Shown: positions 1 to 12,885, counted from the stretch's first letter. The stretch: 64,000 nucleotides of DNA from Triticum aestivum (GCF_018294505.1 NC_057798.1:366755673-366819672); one strand, 5' to 3'. Program-made: numbers and translations. The notes: a model not told the origin generated them from the letters alone.

Positions 1-307
1 CTCAGCATAGTGAAGTAAATCATAAAGATAAGTTGAAAGTTGAAGACAAATCAATATGCGAAGATATTCAACAATAACGCCATGAGTGAAACACTTCAAA
101 CTAAGAAATTTGGTGGTGGCGTTACCCACCATATAGGAAGTATTAGACCCAGACACGGCGCACAATTATCGTGGCGCTCCGAAGTCAAATTCCACTTTAA
201 TGTATTCACACTCAGAATGTAAGTCTTCATTGATTGAAGATATACGTTACTTCGTGTGTTAAACATCTAAGTCATCAACATGCATAAGTGTTAGGATGTG
301 TGCCTGA

Positions 308-3300
308 TCACAGGACATTTGAGGATTCCAAGATATTTAGCTCACACCGTAACTTGCAAAACCTTTTCTCATCCAAGGGCTTTGTGAAGATATCTGCCAG
401 TTGCTCTTCAGTGTTGACGTGAATGATGTCAATATCTTTCTTCATGACATGATCTTTGAGAAAATGATGACGAATTTCAATGTGCTTTGTCTTCGAGTGC
501 TGAACTGGATTGTTGGCAATCTTGATGGCGCTTTCGTTGTCGCAGAAGAGAGGGACTTGCTTCAGATTGATGCCATAGTCCTTGAGAGTTTGCTTCATCC
601 ACAGAAGCTGAGCACAACAAGATCCAGCAGCAATGTATTCAGATTCAGCAGTTGAGAGTGATACACAGTTTTGCTTCTTTGAAGACCAACAGACAAGTGA
701 TCGTCCCAAACAGTGACATGTTCCTGATGTTGACTTGCGATCCACCTTGTCACCAGCATAATCAGCATCCGAGAATCCAACCAGATCAAATCTTGAGCCC
801 GTTGGATACCATAATCCGAGTGTTGGGGTGTAAGCCAAATATCTAAGAATTCGCTTCACAGCTAAGTGATGCGATTCCTTTGGTGCCGCTTGGAATCGAG
901 CACACATGCAAACACTAAGCATAATATCTGGCCTAGATGCACATAGGTAAAGTAAAGAACCAATCATGGAGCGGTATACCTTTTGATCGAACTCTTTACC
1001 ATTGTCGTCGGGACCAAGATGATGTTTGGCTGGCATTGGCGTCGTGTAACCTTTGCAATCTTGTATGCCGAACTTCTTCAGGCAGTCTTTGAGATATTTT
1101 TCTTGAGATATGAAGATGCCATTTCTTTGCTGACGAATTTGAAGACCAAGGAAGAACTTCAGCTCACCCAGCATGGACATCTGATATTGCTCTTGCATCA
1201 TGTATCCAAACTCATCACTATACTTCTGGTTGGTGCAGCCGAAGATTATGTCATCCACATATATTTGGCACACAAATAGTTCACCATCATATGTCTTCGT
1301 GAAGAGTCTGGGATCAAGGGATCCAGGTTTGAAGCCTTTGCTCTTCAGGAAGTCTTTGATCGTATCATACTAAGCCCGAGGAGCTTGTTTGAGGCCATAT
1401 AGTGCTTTGTTTAGTTTGTACCCCATATCAGGATGTTTTGGATCTTCAAAGCCAGGTGGTTGAGCAACATACACTTCTTCTTCAATCTTGCCACTGAGGA
1501 AAGCACTTTTCACATCCATTTGATATAGCAAGATGTTGTGGTGATTAGCATAGGCTAGCAGTATGCGAATAGCTTCAAGCCGAGCCACAGGAGCAAAAGT
1601 TTCATCGAAGTCGATTCCTTCAACTTGAGTATATCCTTGTGCTACTAGACGAGCTTTGTTTCTGATGACTTGACCATGCTCATCTTGCTTGTTCCGGTAT
1701 ATCCATTTAGTGCCAATAATGTTATGCTTGCGAGGGTCAGGGCGCTTGACAAGTTCCCAAACATTATTCAGCTTGAACTGTTGAAGTTCTTCTTGCATGG
1801 CTTGAATCCATTTAGGTTCCATAAAGGCTTCAGCAACTTTCTTGGGTTCAGATATTGATACAAATGAAAAATGCCCACAGAAATTTGCTAACTGTGTTGC
1901 TCTTGAGCGAGTAAGTGGACCAGGTGCATTGATGCTATCAATTATCTTCTCAATTTGTACTTCATTTGCAACACGAGGATGAACTGGACGAAGACCTTGC
2001 TCATGCAGATCATTGTCATCGTTGGAAGGATTGTCTTCGGTCTGAGCATTGTCTTCAGGTTGGCTTGGTGCAGAAATGATAAGTTCCTCTTCAGGCTGTG
2101 CTTCAGAAGGCATGATTTCACCAGTTCCCATCAGCTTGATAGATTCGCTGGGAGGAGCTTCATCTAATGTGCTTGGCAGGAGCTCTTGTTGTGAACCATT
2201 GGTTTCATCAAATCGCACATCCACAGTTTCAACGATTTTGTAGTGAAAGAGGTTGAAGACTCTGTAAGAGTGTGAATCCTTTCCATAGCCAAGCATGAAG
2301 CCTTCGTGAGCTTTGGGTTCAAATTTTGACTTGTGATGGGGATCCTTGATCCAGCATCTAGCACCAAAAACTCTGAAGTAGTTGACATTTGGCTTCTTGC
2401 CAGTAAGGAGCTCATAGGATGTTTTGCCCAGAAGCTTATGGATGTAGACACGGTTGATGATGTGACAAGCTGTATCAATAGCTTCAGGCCAGAACTTTCT
2501 TGGTGTCTTGTACTCGTCGAGCATTGTTCGAGCCATCTCAATGAGAGTTCTGTTCTTGCGCTCAACAATGCCATTTTGCTGAGGTGTATATGGAGCATAA
2601 AATTCATGAGTGATTCCTATTGTATCTAGAAAAGATCAAGGCCGGTGTTCTTGAATTCAGTGTCGTTATCACTTCTGATATGCTTGATGTTGACGCCATA
2701 ATTGTTCATTGCACGATTGGCGAATCGTCTGAAGACATCTTGTACTTCAGTCTTGTAGAGAATTATGTGCACCCATGTATATCTTGAGTAGTCATCAACG
2801 ATGACGAAGCCATAGAGACACGCCGTTTTTGTGAGGGTAGAGTAGTGAGTAGGGCCAAATAAGTCCATGTGCAACAGCTCAAAGGGTTGAGATGTCGTCA
2901 TGATTGTCTTCGAGGGGCGCTTGGCCCTCTTCATCTTTCCAACTTCGCAGGCACCACACAGATGATCTTTCTTGAACTTGAAACCTTCGATGCCTATGAC
3001 ATGCTTCTTCTTGACAAGTGTGTGTAAGTTCCTCATGCCAGCATGCCCCAGCCTTCGATGCCAGAGCCAGCATTCTGAAGCTTTTGCAAGAAGACATACG
3101 ACAAGCTGTGGACCTGCTGAGAAATCTACCATGTATAGATCACCTTTCCTATACCCTTCAAAGACTAGAGACTTGTCAGATTCCATTAGTACAAGGCAAC
3201 GATATTTTCCAAATATCACAATCATGTTTAAGTCACAAAGCATTGAGACAGACATTAAGTTGAATCCAAGGGATTCAACAAGCATCACTTTATCCATGTG

Positions 3301-3480
3301 TTGATCCTTTGAGATTGCAACTCTACCTAGACCCAATACCTTGCCTTTACCAGTGTCAGCAAATTTGATTTGACTCTTGTCGGATGGACGTAAGGTTGAG
3401 TCCATGAGAAGACTTCGATCACCAGTCATATGATTAGTGCATCCGCTGTCCATAATCCATTCTGAAGCATGAGGTGTCAT
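308..3480 (-). pseudogene. pol: copia pol (protease, integrase, RT, RNase H), decayed
   Basis: In order on the minus strand: protease active site WIMDSGCTNHMTG near 3450; GAG-pre-integrase HRRLGHAGMRNLHTL with the CGACEVGK pair; integrase core with MDLFGPTH, a SDNDTEFKN motif (usually SDNGTEFKN) and [12 protein letters not shown] with [22 protein letters not shown] and the YVDD box near 1260; RNase H with SDADYAGD and STAESEYIA. There is a one-base frameshift near 2628 inside integrase. A TAG at 1370-1372 replaces the expected Trp of QAPRAWYD, consistent with G-to-A decay of TGG. The stop is at 308. The full domain set makes the identification secure, and the lesions make it a pseudogene. Confidence 0.92.
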
Positions 3481-3931
3481 ACCCTACAGTGCAGTTAGGA
3501 GGATAGGCTTCACAAGGTATGTTGTGAAGCATAAGCATTTGACACACACTTGGATTATCACAGCTTAGATGAAAGTTAGCACACAGTATGACAGGTAAGC
3601 GATTCATATGTGGAATACATAGTAAGTCATTTTATCATGCGTCCCTTTGTGTTTTAGGTCCCCAGCAATAATATCGGACGCCTTTGATTACTGGCTGGAG
3701 ACCATATTCTGCAAAAGAGAGTTAATTCTTCTCCACCACCCACATCTTCAGGGGTGGCTTAGAAGCAATGAGTCTAAGTGCAGCATCTGAGAATTTCGGC
3801 TTTGGAGCCCTAGCAAATAGCCTTGCAGGAGATGAATGATACTCATATGAATAAGCAGAAAAGTTCTTAGTACTATGAACATAGCGGTTTGAAGACACGC
3901 GCTCATATTCATAAGTTTGAGTACGATTTCC

Positions 3932-5404
3932 CTACAGAACATTGGCGTTAGGGTGACTCCGGTGAGTCCTGTTTCCATATGAAGCCGATGGACCATGTGA
4001 CGCCTTTGGTCTGGGGTTTGTCTTCTTCCCTGGTGGTGTCATGACAACATTCACAAGAAGATTCTCAAGACAGCTTTTAGGAACCCAGATCTTCTTCATT
4101 GGCGGTCCATTCCTGCAGTTAGTACCAATATACCTGGCAAACACTTCACCATTCTGATTTTTGAACAGTTTATAGTTTGCATCAAAGGATTCATCAATGA
4201 TAATAGGATTAGCACAGGTAAAGCCAGATAGAGTGGATGGATCCACTAAAGGTTCCTTTGCAGCAACCCATGTGGTTTTGGGATACTGCTCAGGCTTCCA
4301 GTAGGAACCATCAGCATTCATTTTCCTCTCGAACCCAACACCCTCTTTCCTAGGGTTTCGGTTCAGAATTTGCTTTTTGAGGACATCGCAAAGTGTCTGA
4401 TGCCCTTTCAGACTTTTATACATCCCTGTTTCAAGCAATGTCTTCAACCTAGCATTTTCATCAACAATAGCAGTGGTATCCTCAGAAGAGGGGTTAGTTA
4501 CCACATCAGTAGTTGAAGACAGAGCAACAATAGCAGTAGTGGAACATTCAGCAACAGAGCCAGTGTTATCACGCTCAATGCATTTTAAGCATGGTGGTTC
4601 AAATCCTAACTGTGTAACACTGATTTGTTGAGCAAGTAATGAATCGTGCTTCTTCAGAAGAGCTTCATAATCCACTCTTATCTTTTCAAGATCTTGCTCT
4701 CTTTGAAAACATTAAGAAGAAAGTTTCTCATGATCAGATAAGAGAGCATTATGTTGATCTTGAAGGGCGTCAAACTTGGAATGCAGTCTCTGAAGACTCT
4801 CAGCCAAAGCTTTTGACTGATCCATTTCTTCGCCCAACATATCATCACTCTTACTAAGCATGTTTTGAATCTTTTCCAAAGCTCTTTGTTGTTTAGTGGC
4901 AAGGGAAGCAAGTTTGACATAGCTGGTGCCAAATTCATCACCTGATTCATCATCACTGGTTTCAGAGAGGTAGCATTCAGTTACCTTAGCACCCCCTGCC
5001 ATGAGGCATGGTGAAGATGAAGACGATTCAGGTGGAAAGGTCATCTCTTTAAGAGACTCCTTGTAGTCATCAAGCCAAGGATCGTGACGATTAAGATGAC
5101 TTTCATAGACTTCAGAAAGCCGGTCCCAGATTAGCTTCGCGTGATTGAGGTGAATGACGTTCCTGAACTAATTTCGGGACAGGCAGGAGCAGATGACATC
5201 CTTTGTTGTGAGGTTCAGTAGAGTGTACTTGCAAATGTCATCAGCCTCTGCCATCTTGCATAGATTGGTAAGACCAATCTCAGTGACGGTCCACAGTTTG
5301 CTGTCCATAGCCATGAGTCGCTTCTTCATCATGGCTTTCCATCGAGGATATTCATGACCGTCAAAGGTGGGGCAAGATACATTCCTCAATCCTGCAGTCG
5401 ACAT
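3932..5404 (-). pseudogene. gag: copia gag (decayed)
   Basis: The capsid gene of the copia element starts with MSTAGLRNVSCPTFDG and the UBN2-type motif YPRWKAMMKKRLMAMD. A predicted coiled coil follows (KLASLATKQQRALEKIQNML and onward). One reading frame covers the whole region, interrupted by stop codons at 5168-5170 and 4712-4714. The frame is lost after about 3932, and the gag C-terminus to about 3500 is only seen in fragments. No clean CCHC zinc knuckle could be found. Gag would package the element RNA in virus-like particles. It is inactive here. Confidence 0.8.
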
Positions 5405-5451
5405 AGCTAAACTCCAGGTGGTTAAACCGAATCACACAGAACAAGGGAGTA

Positions 5452-5467
5452 CCTTGCTCTGATACCA
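5452..5467 (-). other. Primer-binding site of the copia element (initiator tRNA-Met)
   Basis: The minus strand reads TGGTATCAGAGCAAGG, the classic complement of the 3' end of plant initiator tRNA-Met. Two bases separate it from the LTR. It fixes the orientation of the element. Confidence 0.93.
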
Positions 5468-5469
5468 AT

Positions 5470-6804
5470 TGAAAGTGCTAGTTATCGACTAGAAGGGGGG
5501 TGAATAGGCGATTTTTATCAAAGTCTTCAAAACATGGAAGTTTCAAAGAAAAACAATAGAAATGGCCTAATTGATATGCAGCGGAAGATAAACTACACAA
5601 AGCAAGCCATAGTCAAGTATGCAATAGTGGTAACGTACGAAGACTAATAGCAGCTAGGTAGTAAGGATCAGGATGGAAGATAGTATGAAGCCAATCAACA
5701 ATAGTAGTCAAGCAATGAAGTCAAACAGATAAGACAGATAAGCAATGACTTCACGAAGACAAACTCAAAGTAAGGGAGGGAAGGGATAGAACCAGTCACT
5801 TGTTGAAGACACAGGATTTGTTGGACCAGTTCCAGTTGCTGTGACAACTGTACGTCTGGTTAGGGAGGCTGAGATTCAACTCAGAAGACCGCGTCTTCAC
5901 CTTATTCCCCTTGATCTAAGGACACACAGTCCTCGCCCAATCACTCTGGTAAGTCTTCAAGGTAGACTTCCGAACCTTCACAGACTTCGTTCACCCGGTG
6001 ATCCACAATGACTCTTGGATGCTCAGAACACGACGCCTAACTGGCTGGAGGATACACAGTCCTCAAGTGTAATAAGTCTTCAGGTCACACAGACAGAAAG
6101 ACTTCAGTGATGCCTAACACTCTTTGGCTCTGGGTGTTTGGGCTTTGTCCTCGCAAGGATTTCTCTCTCAAAGGCTTCGAGGTGGGTTGCTCTCAAAACG
6201 ACAAAAGCCGTAAACTAACTCTGAGCAGCCACCAATTTATGGTGTAGGGGGTGGGATATTTATAGCCACAAGGCAACCCGACCTGATATGTCCGAAATGA
6301 CCCTGGGTCACTAAGGAACTGACACGTGTTCCAACGGTCAGATTTCAAACACACACAGCAACTTTACTTGGGCTACAAGCAAAGCTGACTCATCCAGCTC
6401 TGGATAAGATTTGCTCTCATTGTCTTCGCTCAAAGACATAGGATTTGGGTTGAGCATCACTTCAGTCACTCTGACTTAGTTCACTTGGACCCCACTTAAC
6501 AGTACGGTGGTCCCTATGACTCAACAAAGAAGAGAAGGAAACAACGAAACAACTCAGTCTTCGCGCTCCATAGTCTTCACTCAATGTCTTCTCATGTCAT
6601 AGACTTCAGTGTGAATATCTTCACACACCACCATTGTCTTCAATGTCTTCATACATTTTTAGGGGTCATCTCCGGTAGGTAAACCGAATCAATGAGGGAC
6701 ACTACCTGCGTTATCCTGCAATTCTCACAAACGCATTAGTCCCTCAACCAACTTTGTCGTCAATACTCCAAAACCAACTAGGGGTTCCACTAGATGCACT
6801 TACA
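5470..6804 (-). repeat. 5' LTR of the copia element
   Basis: This 1,335-bp LTR starts TGTAAGTGCATCTAG on the minus strand and ends GCACTTTCA, so it has TG...CA ends. A minus-strand TATA box (TATAAATA) lies at 6257-6264. The sequence is rich in GAAGAC and CTTC words. Its 3' boundary is fixed by the primer-binding site two bases beyond it. Confidence 0.88.
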
Positions 6805-7222
6805 GGTGTCATGCATGTATCCTCCCAACAAGGATTCAGTACAGGAATGACAAAGATGAAACCCAGTTCAACACCTTTCTCGGCCATTTATCTATAAGAA
6901 TGGTAAAGTATGGAAATTAGTAAAATCGTCTTGGTTTGTCCCATACTTTCTAGGTTGCTGGTAATGAGACTCCCATAATTTCCAATAGATGAGGTTCAAG
7001 TTCGATAGCCAAGATGATGCAACCACACAAGCATGCACCCGTGTTTTCAAGTCTGCTCTGAGACAGTATTGGTATAACTTGAGGAAAACTCACTTTGAAG
7101 GCAAGGCTAACCGTGAACTTGCCCAAACATCTCCAGTGGAAAATATATCGGATGAAGACTCGAGAGGCCTTGTTAAACACTCATCTGATCCAAAGTATCA
7201 AGTATATATATGTGATCAGATC

Positions 7223-8114
7223 TGTCAGATTTAGGGATCCGCAAACCCTTGAGAGGTTTGAACTCTGGGGTGCGTGCGGAGATCTCTACCTGCCCAGCCT
7301 GCCTACTCGCAATCCTCCTAAGCCTAGCGCGTCGAGCTCAAAGAGACACAAAGACACAATGATTTATACTGGTTCGGGCCACCGTCGTGGTGTAGTACCC
7401 TAATCAAGTGTGGTGTGGTGGATTGCCTCGAAGGCTATGGATGAACTGGTACAGTGGATGAACAAGCCTCAGCAGGTGAGGTGTTCTTGAGCTGGTGTGG
7501 TGTATGCTCGCTCTACTTGTTCTTATCCCGTCCCCTTCCTATGGTGGTGGCTAGTCCTATTTATAGCGGCCTTGGTCCTCTTCCCAAATATGAGCGAGAA
7601 GGGATCCCACAACGGCAGGATTTGAAAGGGGACAAGTAGTACAGTCTATCCTGACAAAAGTAGTCTTCGCCTGCGAAAAGCCTTTGGTTGTGACGCTGCG
7701 GTAGGCTCGTCGATGACCTCCATCCTGCCGTCCTGGCGGTCTTGGTCTCGTTGCATCGGAATGGAAACCTTTGGCTGATTCCTCGGGACTCTGCGTCTAT
7801 GCCCCGCTTCCTTTGCACCGAAGTGGAAACCTGCGCTCTGCGCCCGCCTGGCGCCCTCTTGGCCTTGGTCTTCATGGCTCACGTCAGCTGAGCCTCGTGA
7901 GGTAGCTTGCATAGAACTCCCCGCCCCTCAGGAGCCAGCCTAAGGAGGCCGATTCCTTCGGGAGTCTTGGCGTCGCCCGCCTCACGAGGCTGGGCCCCTC
8001 GCGAGGGTCTTGTGTTGTTGATGTTGAAGCTGGGCCATACCAGGCCATCGATGAACCCACGTGGTGGGCCGCAGGCAAGCAGGGCTGGATACCCCTGAAT
8101 CCAGGACGCCGACA
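7223..8114 (-). repeat. 3' LTR of element G
   Basis: An 892-bp LTR reads TGTCGGCGTCCTGGATTC...GACA on the minus strand. A minus-strand TATA box TATAAATA lies at 7558-7565. Directly upstream of it on the minus strand is a purine-rich tract with the core GGGGGCTAC, the polypurine primer. It is clearly paired with 31301-32176. Confidence 0.93.
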
Positions 8115-8436
8115 GTAGCCCCCGGGCCCAAGGCGCGCTTGGACTTAGCTTCTAGGCGAATCCAAAGGGCAAGTGCGGAGCGCCACAGGCCCTAACCGCC
8201 TACAACATTGATGACGCGTGGCGATTGATGAGACGTGGGCGACTCCGCTTCCGCACGCCACCTCGGCAACTGCTCGACTTGACTGATTGATGCAGCATGC
8301 AAGATGTCATGATGGCGCGAGGCCGTGGAGGCCAGCGGTTGGCCTCCCTTGGCTAAATGTGAGGGAGGGGCAGAGCCCCCGCCCATCTTTCCTTCGTATT
8401 GCTCCCGCCTGCTTTTCTCCTCTCCGTCTTGCTCCC

Positions 8437-9252
8437 ATGGCGTCGCCGAAGAAGTTTTCAGCGGCCGAGAAGGGGAAGGCCTCCAAGGAGGAGCCAGCCT
8501 CTCTTCCTCCCAAGAGGGGCCGCGACCGCCCCCGCAAGCACCCCGCGGTCCCTCTGGTAGCTTCCAGGGGGCACGGGCGTGCGCCCCCCAGAGGTAGTGT
8601 TGCTCTAGGCCCCCGCAATGGCACCTCTTCCCGCGGTGGGGGCCACCGGCTTCGGAGCAGCCCCCATGATGAAGGGAGGCGCGCCGTGATCGTGTGCACG
8701 CCTTGGCCGCGCTTTTCCTCGCTGGACGTGCTCCCTGAGTTCATGGTGTGGTCGGAGAACCCGGCTGGCACCTTGCTCCGGCTCCCATGCTTCTTCTCTG
8801 ACGAGCTTTCTTCTTCGGGCCTTGATGGCCTCTGGCTGCAGGCTGACGGGTGCTACAGCAGAGCTTCGTGGGTTGGTAAGGAGGTCACGGCCTCCGGCAG
8901 CGTGGTCCTGACCCGTGGCTGGCAGACCTTCGACCGCGCGCGCGGCTTGGGCGGAAGGTGCACCCTCCACTTCAAGTACGATGGCCTGGCGACCCTCTAC
9001 GTGAGGTTGTTCAGGGAGGACGTCCACCGCGTGGAGTGCTACCCGAAGGATGACAGCGATGACGATGGTGGCGATGGCGAGCTTGGTCTCGATGGTGCGC
9101 GCTCCTCCTCCTGCAATGGCAGCTCTTCCTCGGACGAGGGCTCGAGCAGCGGTGGCTACGACCGGCCTCCACATCGTCGTGCTCGTGTCGAGGACGCCGG
9201 TGGTTCATCCCGCCGCGGTGCCCGAGTGAAGCTGGAGAGGAGTCCAGCGTGA
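8437..9252 (+). CDS. Antisense ORF in element G: B3-like DNA-binding domain protein
   Basis: A 271-residue ORF lies opposite to gag-pol. The ATG at 8437 is preferred over an earlier one at 8287 because of its CCCATGG context and because homology-like sequence starts after it. Residues 1-40 are basic, with an AT-hook-like stretch (KRGRDRPRKHP). Residues about 95-195 look like a plant B3 fold: LPEFMVWSENPAG, then LTRGWQTFDRARGLGG, then LHFKYDGLATLYVRLF, which matches the GW-F and F-YDG pattern of that family. The C-terminus is acidic and serine-rich (DDSDDDGGDGELG). The frame is open although the gag-pol of the same element is heavily broken. The function is unknown; a nuclear DNA-binding role is inferred. 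GC content is much higher than in the flanks. Bases 8115-8436 hold the polypurine tract and possible promoter. Confidence 0.6.
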   Translation: MASPKKFSAAEKGKASKEEPASLPPKRGRDRPRKHPAVPLVASRGHGRAPPRGSVALGPRNGTSSRGGGHRLRSSPHDEGRRAVIVCTPWPRFSSLDVLPEFMVWSENPAGTLLRLPCFFSDELSSSGLDGLWLQADGCYSRASWVGKEVTASGSVVLTRGWQTFDRARGLGGRCTLHFKYDGLATLYVRLFREDVHRVECYPKDDSDDDGGDGELGLDGARSSSCNGSSSSDEGSSSGGYDRPPHRRARVEDAGGSSRRGARVKLERSPA

Positions 9253-10220
9253 GGCTGGGGGCTGGCAAACTTGGGATCAAGGCCAACGCCTTGAGGCGCT
9301 GCTTGAGGATGCGATGCTGGCGTTGGGTTCACGCTATCGAGCCCCCCTTGTTTAGATTTTCCTTTCTCCTGTAATTCGAAAAAAGAAGATGGTGTACCCC
9401 GCTGGGGTGTGTAATGAATCATGGCAGTTATGCCCTTATGCTATGCTTGTTGCCTTCGTGTTGTATCGTAATGTTTGTGCTCTGGGTATGCAAGGGTAGG
9501 ATGAATTAGCTTGGTATGTACGTAGTAGTTCGCCGCCTCACGAGGCTTGGCATCAGGCACTCGATGGGGCCCCCTTGCTGTGGGGTCTCGAGAGCTGCTG
9601 CAGGGCTGCTCTCGAAGAAAAAGAAAAAGCTATCGAGCGGCTCACTCCCTCTTACATGAGCCCCCTATCATAGATTAGCTTGAGCTTGACGCACCGCATT
9701 GCGCTGCCTCAGAGGCACGAATATGAGGGGTGTTGGTGCCCGTGATCTTGAGCGAGGGCTCCTCGCGAGAACGAGGCTGAAACACAAGGGTTCGGCGCGG
9801 TGCATGCACGCGAAGGCATGCCTGAGGCGCACACACCTGCCTAGCCCCACGCGCGAGGTGCGCGAGAGGAAACGATAGGCGACTGCTGCCTCCTTCACAC
9901 CCTCAAGCAGAAACAACTCAGGAAGAAAGCAACTCGAGGAGCCAGAGTTCGAGAATACCAAATCCATTGAAAGATTACTAAAAAAACTACAAGCAACTTC
10001 AGAAAGCAAATGAAAAACCACGTCCGGCACCTAATCTAGTCTTCTCACCAACACGGAGCTAAGTGTTGCTACTAGGACGTGGGAGGGAGCCCCCATGAGG
10101 CCCCAGGGTGGCTCTCAGGAGACTCCAGGGCATTTACAGCCCCACTCATTACTACGTGAGAGTGTCACGAGCGGAGACCTTCACAGGCCAGAGCCTTGCT
10201 TCATAGGCCGGAGCCTTTCT
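9253..10220. other. Non-coding zone between antisense ORF and pol end of element G
   Basis: The antisense ORF and pol converge on this 968-bp stretch. It holds no ORF with recognisable motifs and a run of CTCG-rich words. It probably contains the 3' ends of both transcripts. I could not identify a clear poly(A) signal. Confidence 0.5.
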
Positions 10221-12408
10221 TCAGGGGTAGAACTTCTGGAGGTGCTGGATGTTCCGGGCGTTTTGGATGGGGACCCCGTCATGTGTCTCCAAGCGCGCGG
10301 CGCCAGGCCTAGAGACACGGGCAATCCTAAACGGGCCCTCCCACATGGGAGAGAGCTTGTGCAGCCCCTCCCTGGAGAGCACCCGCCTCAGGACGAGATC
10401 GCCCACCTCTAATGTCCTGGAGCGGACGCTGTGGTAGTTGTACCGTCACAGCGCGTGCTGGTACCTCGCTGCTCGGAGTGAGGCTTGACGGCGACATTCC
10501 TTCCCCAGCACGAGATCCATCCTCCACGTGGCGTCCTGCTGCGTCTCATCAAATGCCAGGACCCGCATGGAGTGATGCTTGACCTCGTGAGGGAGAACCG
10601 CTTCTGCTCCATAGACGAGGAAGAACGGCGTTTCTCCTGTTGGCTTGGTCGCGGTGGTGCAGATGTACCACAGCACGGACTGCAGCTCGTCGAGCCAGCC
10701 CCTGCCACAGGCCTCGTGCTTCTTCTTGAAGGTCCGGGTCTTGAGGCCCCTCAGGACTTCCGCATTGGCCCTCTCAGCCTATCCATTGCTCCGTGGGTGC
10801 GCTAATGAGGCGTAAGATCTGCGTTCCAAGCTTAGCACATTATGTTTTGAAAAGGTTGCTGGTGAACTGCGAGCCGTTGTTGGTGATGATGCGATTGGGG
10901 ACCCCAAACCGGCTCATGATTCCCTTGATGAACTTGATGGCCGACCCAGCTGGGATTGTGCGCACGGCTTCTACCTCCGCCCACTTGGTGAACTTGTCGA
11001 TGGCGGTGTAGAGGTATCAGTAGCCCCCTAGCGCCCGAGGGAACGGTCCCAAGATGTCCAGCCCCCAGACCACGAACGGCCACGTGAGCGGAATTGTTTG
11101 TAGGCCCTATGTGGGCTGGTGGATCTGCTTGGCGTGAAACTGGCATGTTTCACAAGAGCGCACCAGCTCTGCAGTGTCGTTGAGTGTGGTGGGCCAATAG
11201 AAGCCGCTGCGGAACGCCTTGCCCACCAGGGTGCGCGGCGAGGAGTGATGCCCGCAGTCCCCACCATGTATGTCCGGCAGCAGCTCGAGCCCCTGTTCCC
11301 TGGAGATGCATCGCAACGAAACGTCATTGGGCCTCCTGCGATATAACTCAACATCCTTGATGTAGTACGCGGTGGCCTGACGGGCCACGCGTTCAGCGTC
11401 GTCCTCCTTCTCTGGCAGCGTCCCTTGAAGCAAGTACGCCTTGAACTATTCGGTCCAGCACCCCTCCTGAGGCTCGAGCGCGAGCAGCAGGCGGGCTCCC
11501 GAGGGGTGGCCATAGGTTGGGCGCCCGTTTCAGGTGCCTGGGGTAAGTCCTCTTGAGATGGTACTGAAGTCGTGACGCCTGGGGTCGCGGACGGATTGAA
11601 GAGCCTCTCCTCGAATACCTCCGGCTCCTGAGGGAGCCTGTGAGAGGCTCTTTTGGCGATGTCGTCTGCTTCCTTGTTCGTCCCGTGCGGCACGTGTTGT
11701 AGCTCCACGCCCATGAAGCACTTCTCCATTTTGCGTACCTCCTCCAGGTACGCCTCCATGGGCTCGTCCTTAGGCATGTACTCCTTGATGGCGAAGTTGA
11801 CGGGACGCTGGGAGTTGCCCTTGATGATGAGGTGCTTCACTCCCAGCGCGGTCATGGCCCTGAGTCCGGCGAGCAAGCCTTTGAATTTTGCGATGCTGTT
11901 GGAGACCTTCTTGCCCTACTGAAAGCAGAGTTGCACTGCGTAACAGAGCTTGTCCTTGGTGGGTGAGATGAGGATGCCCCCCGCTCCTGCGCCTTGTACC
12001 CATCCGTCCAGCTCTTCGTCTCCTGGCAGGAGGGAGCAGTCCTCGCCTACTCCACAGTTGTGAGCGTCAGCCCACTTGGCCATGAAGTCCGCGAGGGCCA
12101 CGCCCTTGATGACGCTGGTGGTGCTGAACTCGAGATTGAATGCCTGAAGCTCAATGTTCCATTCAGCAACTCGCCCAGCTGCGTTCGGGCTCCGGAGCAC
12201 CCTCTCCAGCGGGTACGCTAAAAGAACCTTGATGGGGTGGCCTTGAAAGTAGTGGCATGGTTTCCTGGAGGCAACTAGGAGCGCGAGCAAGAGCTTCTGG
12301 GGCATAGGGTGGCGCGCTCGGGCTTCCCTCAGTACCGTGCTCACGAAGTAGACAGGGTGCTCGATGAGGGGGGAGCATCAGCAGAATCTTGCTCTTCACG
12401 AGAGCACA
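10221..12408 (-). pseudogene. pol: Element G pol, C-terminal part: RNase H and integrase
   Basis: Fragments in order on the minus strand: RNase H-linked region (KPCHYFQGHPIKV, AAGRVAEWNIELQAF); RNase H-like reverse transcriptase domain (KEADDIAKRASHRLP); integrase zinc binding (GDCGHHSS...SCETCQFHAKQIHQPT); integrase C-terminal part (TGETPFFLVYGAEAVLPHEV); and the extreme C-terminus MWEGPFRIARVSRP...IQHLQKFYP ending at TGA 10221-10223. Frames change at least three times between these pieces, so this is a pseudogene. The upstream RT half continues at 28858 on the far side of element J. Confidence 0.85.
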
Positions 12409-12885
12409 GGTCCTGATGTAGGGTGGAACCCTAGATGGATGATCTTTCACGTTTGGAGTGGATCCTACGGGGAATCACGAAGAACACACGGAAGCACAAA
12501 GGGGAAACACGGGGAAAACGAGAGGGAGAATCACTAAACCGACATAGAAACAATCACACGAGTGCTAGATCACCGACAACATAGAGTGACATAAGATCCA
12601 CAATCAACCAAGGTAAGGATACAAAGGAACAGTTCCTCTCTGAATGGAGGTCTTGGTGGTCTTCCCTAGAAAGGGGTCTTGAATCCGCTTGGGGGATCTT
12701 CTCCGAAGAGGTCCTGAGCTCCGAGGAGAAGTAGCCAAGTGGATGAGCAAGGCTCTCACACAAAATATGAGCTAAACCTATGCTACCCGTACCAGGAGGT
12801 GGGGGGCGTCCTATTTATAGTCTTAGTGCAAATGGAAGTCAAAACGAAGGGGTACAAGGGCTCCAGCCCGCAGGCGCGGTCACTC

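Larger units (their letters stand above)
1..6804 (-). mobile_element. Ty1/copia LTR retrotransposon, 3' end cut by window edge
   Basis: This is a minus-strand copia element with 5' LTR, primer-binding site, gag, then pol in the order protease, integrase, reverse transcriptase, RNase H. Integrase before RT defines Ty1/copia. The long gag with a coiled-coil middle and the LTR ends suggest a SIRE/Maximus-like lineage, which is inference. Positions 1-307 are non-coding sequence between pol and the missing 3' LTR. The element probably lies in the CACTA transposon that resumes at 6805. The target duplication cannot be tested because the other end is outside the window. Several stop codons and a frameshift make it non-autonomous today. 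Confidence 0.9.

Noticed and set aside
8605..9174. 189-codon minus-strand ORF opposite to the B3-like ORF
   Set aside because: It is a GC-rich shadow frame with no recognisable motif.
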